NCBI RefSeq assembly: GCF_900103885.1
Contig: NZ_FNIM01000018.1
Location: 1 to 50,258, forward strand
DNA length: 50,258 nucleotides
Reading direction: 5' to 3'
Source of the DNA: Actinomyces ruminicola
GTDB lineage: Bacteria; Actinomycetota; Actinomycetes; Actinomycetales; Actinomycetaceae
Both the position numbers and the translations under genes were made by a program. The first letter of the stretch is position 1; every line of letters starts with the position of its first letter. Under the pieces are notes generated by a model. That model worked only from the letters and a program-made list of their open reading frames with translations. It did no database searches and was not told where the DNA came from. Of the stretch, positions 47,839-50,258 are shown one piece after another.

Positions 47839-47844
47839 CTGCCC

Positions 47845-48474
47845 ATGCCCTCCCCACTGCTCAAGCGGATCGCCCGGATCTTCACCTCCGCCGCCAAGGA
47901 GACCATAACCGACGTGCTCGAGGAGGAGCTGGCCACCCAGGAGAAGTCGCGCAAGCGGAGCGTCTCCCGGCCCACGGCGAAGCAGGTCGGCACGGCCAAG
48001 CGTGCCGCGCGTACCGCCTCCCCGGCCTCCGCCCACAGCCCCCGCGCCGGCGCGCACGACGGCGTCGACGTCTACGACGTCGCCTCTCTGGGACTGCCGA
48101 AGTTCGCCTACTCCCCCGACCCGGACGGCGACGCCGACCCCGGCGAAGTGGTGTGGACCTGGGTGCCCTTCGAGGAGGACGCGACCCAGGGCAAGGACCG
48201 CCCCGTGCTCGTCCTGGCCCGGCACGGCAACCGGCTCGTCGTCTCCCAGCTGACCAGCAAGGACCACGATCTCGACGCCGCCCAGGAGGCCCGCTGGGGG
48301 CGCTACTGGCACGATGTCGGCACCGGACCTTGGGACCCCAAGGGCCGCCCCAGCGAGGTACGTCTGGACCGTCTGCTGCTCGTCGAACCGGAGGTGGTGC
48401 GCCGCGAGGGCGCCACCATGAAGCGCTCCACCTTCGACGGCGTCGTAGTCGCCCTGCGCGCGCACTGGGCCTGA
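47845..48474 (+). CDS. PemK/MazF-like toxin-fold protein, no visible antitoxin
   Basis: 209 aa. The first ~90 residues are basic, Ala/Arg/Lys-rich and probably not part of the core. The C-terminal half (about 95-209) has the PemK/MazF pattern: PGEVVWTWVPFEEDATQGKDRPVLVLARHGNRLVVSQLTSK (read in pieces), then DHD and VRLDRLLLVEPEVV. Such stand-alone PemK-like genes without an antitoxin are widespread in actinobacteria and may not be toxins. Single gene, co-directional with rpsT but separated by 227 bp. The leaderless geometry supports the ATG. Confidence 0.78.
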   Translation: MPSPLLKRIARIFTSAAKETITDVLEEELATQEKSRKRSVSRPTAKQVGTAKRAARTASPASAHSPRAGAHDGVDVYDVASLGLPKFAYSPDPDGDADPGEVVWTWVPFEEDATQGKDRPVLVLARHGNRLVVSQLTSKDHDLDAAQEARWGRYWHDVGTGPWDPKGRPSEVRLDRLLLVEPEVVRREGATMKRSTFDGVVVALRAHWA

Positions 48475-48701
48475 CGCCCGCCAAAGTCGGCCACGTCGCG
48501 ACGCACCTCACGTCGTCGGGCGGTTTCCGACCGAGAATCGCCAACGCATCCGGTGCTAGAGTGCCCTCGGACCTCTGGCCTGGCCGGCTTCGGGGTCCGG
48601 CGACCGGGCCTGCCGGGTGCTTCCACCACCTCAAGTCCGCCCGCGGCGCCAACCCTCTCTCCGGCCATTGACCATTCAGACACCAGAAAGCTTCACTCAC
48701 A

Positions 48702-48962
48702 GTGGCGAACATCAAGTCTCAGATCAAGCGCATCAAGACCAACGAGAAGGCCCGTCTGCGCAACAAGGCCGTCAAGTCCGAGCTCAAGACCTACGTGCGT
48801 CGTACGCGCGAGGCCGTTGAGGCCGGCGACAAGCAGGCCGCCGAGGAGCACCTGCGCAAGGCCTGCCGCAAGCTGGACAAGGCCGTCTCCAAGGGCGTCA
48901 TTCACCGCAACCAGGCTCGCAACCGCAAGTCCAAGCTGGCCAAGCGCGTCAACGCCATGTGA
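48702..48962 (+). CDS. rpsT: 30S ribosomal protein S20
   Basis: 86 aa, basic three-helix bundle: [20 protein letters not shown] start, [37 protein letters not shown] C-terminus. Binds 16S rRNA early in 30S assembly. GTG start at 48702; the upstream sequence has only a weak GAAAG ribosome site. Ends at a very strong terminator hairpin. Confidence 0.97.
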   Translation: MANIKSQIKRIKTNEKARLRNKAVKSELKTYVRRTREAVEAGDKQAAEEHLRKACRKLDKAVSKGVIHRNQARNRKSKLAKRVNAM

Positions 48963-48981
48963 CCTGTCGCGCATCTAGCTG

Positions 48982-49025
48982 CGCGAGGAGGGGCGTCTCT
49001 CACCGGAGAGACGCCCCTCCTCGCG
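48982..49025 (+). terminator. rpsT terminator hairpin (19-bp stem)
   Basis: Perfect 19-bp stem (48982-49000 with 49007-49025) around a CACCGG loop, 19 bp past the rpsT stop codon. No U-tract. Confidence 0.9.
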
Positions 49026-49090
49026 TCTGCCCGGCTCTCTGCCGCGCGACACACCGGGGTTATCGGCGCGAATGTGGACTTTAGAGCGGC

Positions 49091-49128
49091 GTGTCGGGGG
49101 AGGCGCGCTGTGTGTCAAGCCCCGACAC
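49091..49128. repeat. Inverted repeat GTGTCGGGG / CCCCGACAC
   Basis: 9-bp perfect arms (49091-49099 and 49120-49128) separated by 20 nt, in the gene-free stretch after rpsT. Could be a hairpin or the scar of a mobile-element end; not assigned. Confidence 0.5.
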
Positions 49129-49136
49129 ACCAACTG

Positions 49137-49484
49137 TCACCGATGCCCTGAGACATCAAACCGCCCACACCGCACACAACGGCGGTCCAAACCGGCGCAA
49201 GGGGGTCCGAACCGCCGCAAGGCGGTCCGAACTGGTGTCGGTTCAGCGCCGATGCACAGTCGGTGTACACCTGGGAGCACGCCTGGCCGGGCGGGGCGGG
49301 CGGGAGCAGGCGGACCAGCACCAGGGGCGCGGCGGCCGGGGCCCGGCAGGCGGTGCGCATCCGCCGCTGGGTATGTGGTGGTGCGGCCGGACTTCTTCAT
49401 CGGGGCCTGGCAGATCGGGCAGAGCCCTTGCCCGCGGGGACCGTGTTCCCACGGCCCGCACATCTGCCCGCGGATGCCAGGCAC
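49137..49484 (-). pseudogene. Possible decayed IS1249-type transposase N-terminus
   Basis: On the minus strand a short frame contains LCPICQAPMKKSGRTTT, like the N-terminal zinc-ribbon of IS1249-type transposases (CxxC...M.K.GRT); the expected RWRCKxC element follows only in another frame (RRMRTACRAPAA), which suggests a frameshifted remnant. The rest of the transposase is missing. Low confidence; the matching stretch is short and the flanking repeats add noise. Confidence 0.3.
49181..49240 (+). repeat. Three tandem 20-bp repeats
   Basis: Units GGCGGTCCAAACCGGCGCAA, GGGGGTCCGAACCGCCGCAA and GGCGGTCCGAACTGGTGTCG abut exactly. They are degenerate and lie between rpsT and the possible IS relic; no coding meaning seen. 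Confidence 0.65.
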
Positions 49485-50041
49485 CGGCCCGGACTAGCGG
49501 CTCTTCAGGTTTGGGGGTGCGGTGGTTCTGGCTGCGGTTGCGGTGGAGTGGTCGTGTTCAGGCCCGGGAGGTCGTTGTCGGGCGGCGCCCTGTTGCCGAC
49601 AACGTCCTCTTCATCCCCGAACCCTCCACGTATGCAGGACACCCCGTGATTGCAACGAATAGTCGGGGTTGAGCGGTGCTCATGGAACAGGCGTGGAACA
49701 TCGCTTGGTGGTTGCGTGGCGCCGGGTGCGGGACTCACCGGCTGGCGAAGGGCGTCGAGGGCGCGGCCGCCGTCGCGTGTGTCGTCGAGGTCGAGGGTGG
49801 CGGTTGGGCAGGGCGGGCCGGAGGCGCTCGCGTAGGGCGCGCTGGCGGGCGTATAGTGCAAGCCGGTACGGGGTAGGGGGCGGCCCCGGTTGGCTTGGCA
49901 GCGTGGCTGAGGTGAAGGTTCTTGCGGGGTTGGTACTCCGGTAGCGGGATGATGTAGACCGACCTTGAAACATGCGCGCGATGTCAGGACCTATACGCGT
50001 GGCGATCCGGGCGATGGGGGCGGGGGGTTGACTACCCCCGC

Positions 50042-50258
50042 CCTTCGTTGTGTTTGCGCTGGCGTCGTCGCCTCGCGTCGTCGGGGTTGGGCGGGCGGCG
50101 TGCGCGTCGTCGCGTCGTTGCTTCGTTGTCGTTGTTGCTTGCTTCGTTGCTTCGCTTCGCGTTTGTTCGTTGCGTCGTTGGCTTCGTGCTTCGTTGGTTT
50201 CGTCGTCGCGTGCTTCGTTGCTTCGTGCTTGGTGTTGACGCTTCGTTGTGGCGGGGTG
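50042..50258 (+). repeat. Low-complexity CTTCGTTG-rich tract at the window end
   Basis: About 215 bp built from degenerate TTCGTTG / CTTCGTGC / CGTCGTTG words; the core CTTCGTTG occurs at least six times. T-rich on the plus strand and far less GC-rich than the rest of the window. No believable ORF. The stretch 49485-50041 before it holds no gene I can support. Confidence 0.75.

Noticed and set aside
49505..49861. 118-aa minus-strand frame with Pro/Asp-rich protein
   Set aside because: No family motifs, odd composition and no convincing ribosome site.

Overview
The window reads as a high-GC actinobacterial chromosome, most likely from the Actinomyces/Actinomycetaceae group. Supporting signs are the very GC-rich coding DNA, frequent GTG starts, GTGA/ATGA gene overlaps, promoters placed for leaderless transcripts, an HrcA/CIRCE-controlled dnaJ next to a DUF3097 gene (an actinobacterial family), and a TrpL leader peptide with the actinobacterial WWW signature. 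Genus is inference; no rRNA or tRNA gene was recognised.

Layout. 1-316: 3' end of an IS5-type transposase. 336-9181: housekeeping genes (rsmE, a YggS-type PLP protein, dnaJ, hrcA with a CIRCE box, DUF3097), then a Tat/lipoprotein alpha/beta hydrolase and an NhaD-like antiporter. 9379-11334: a membrane protein, a MazF relic and an unrecognised two-gene cassette with toxin-antitoxin-like architecture. 11476-16567: hemW, trmB, a MOSC protein and lepA, all leftward. 16694-19647: an ESX/WXG100-like module with a small helical protein, a 468-aa putative effector and two tandem single-pass membrane proteins; the tandem copies preserve a vestige of a second effector tail. 19795-25246: surface-polysaccharide genes (glf, a GT2 glycosyltransferase, a GtrA-like protein) around an AgrC/LytTR-like two-component system. 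25324-34339: three GH3 glycosidases (cytoplasmic, membrane-anchored with permuted domains, lipoprotein) and one unknown membrane protein. 34588-42814: tryptophan biosynthesis, with a stand-alone trpB, then a leaderless trpL attenuator and trpE-G-D-(C-B fusion)-A. 42811-47813: a NarL-type two-component system divergent from an ABC transporter of the lantibiotic-immunity (LanFEG) type, with a perfect 16-bp palindrome between them. 47845-48962: a PemK/MazF-like gene and rpsT. 49026-50258: no intact gene; short tandem repeats, a possible IS relic and a low-complexity TTCG-rich tail.

How it fits together. lepA (leftward) and rpsT (rightward) are usually near neighbours in actinobacteria. Here about 32 kb of accessory DNA lies between them, so that whole block may be a variable region. 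The most notable biology is (1) the trp operon, with enteric-looking enzymes, a TrpC-TrpB fusion whose linker sits where TrpF would be expected, no TrpF, a second TrpB and a textbook attenuator; (2) the ESX-type effector/partner module with its duplicated, mosaic downstream genes; (3) a 27-bp bipartite motif shared by the upstream regions of two of the GH3 genes; and (4) the TCS/LanFEG-like defence transporter with its palindrome.
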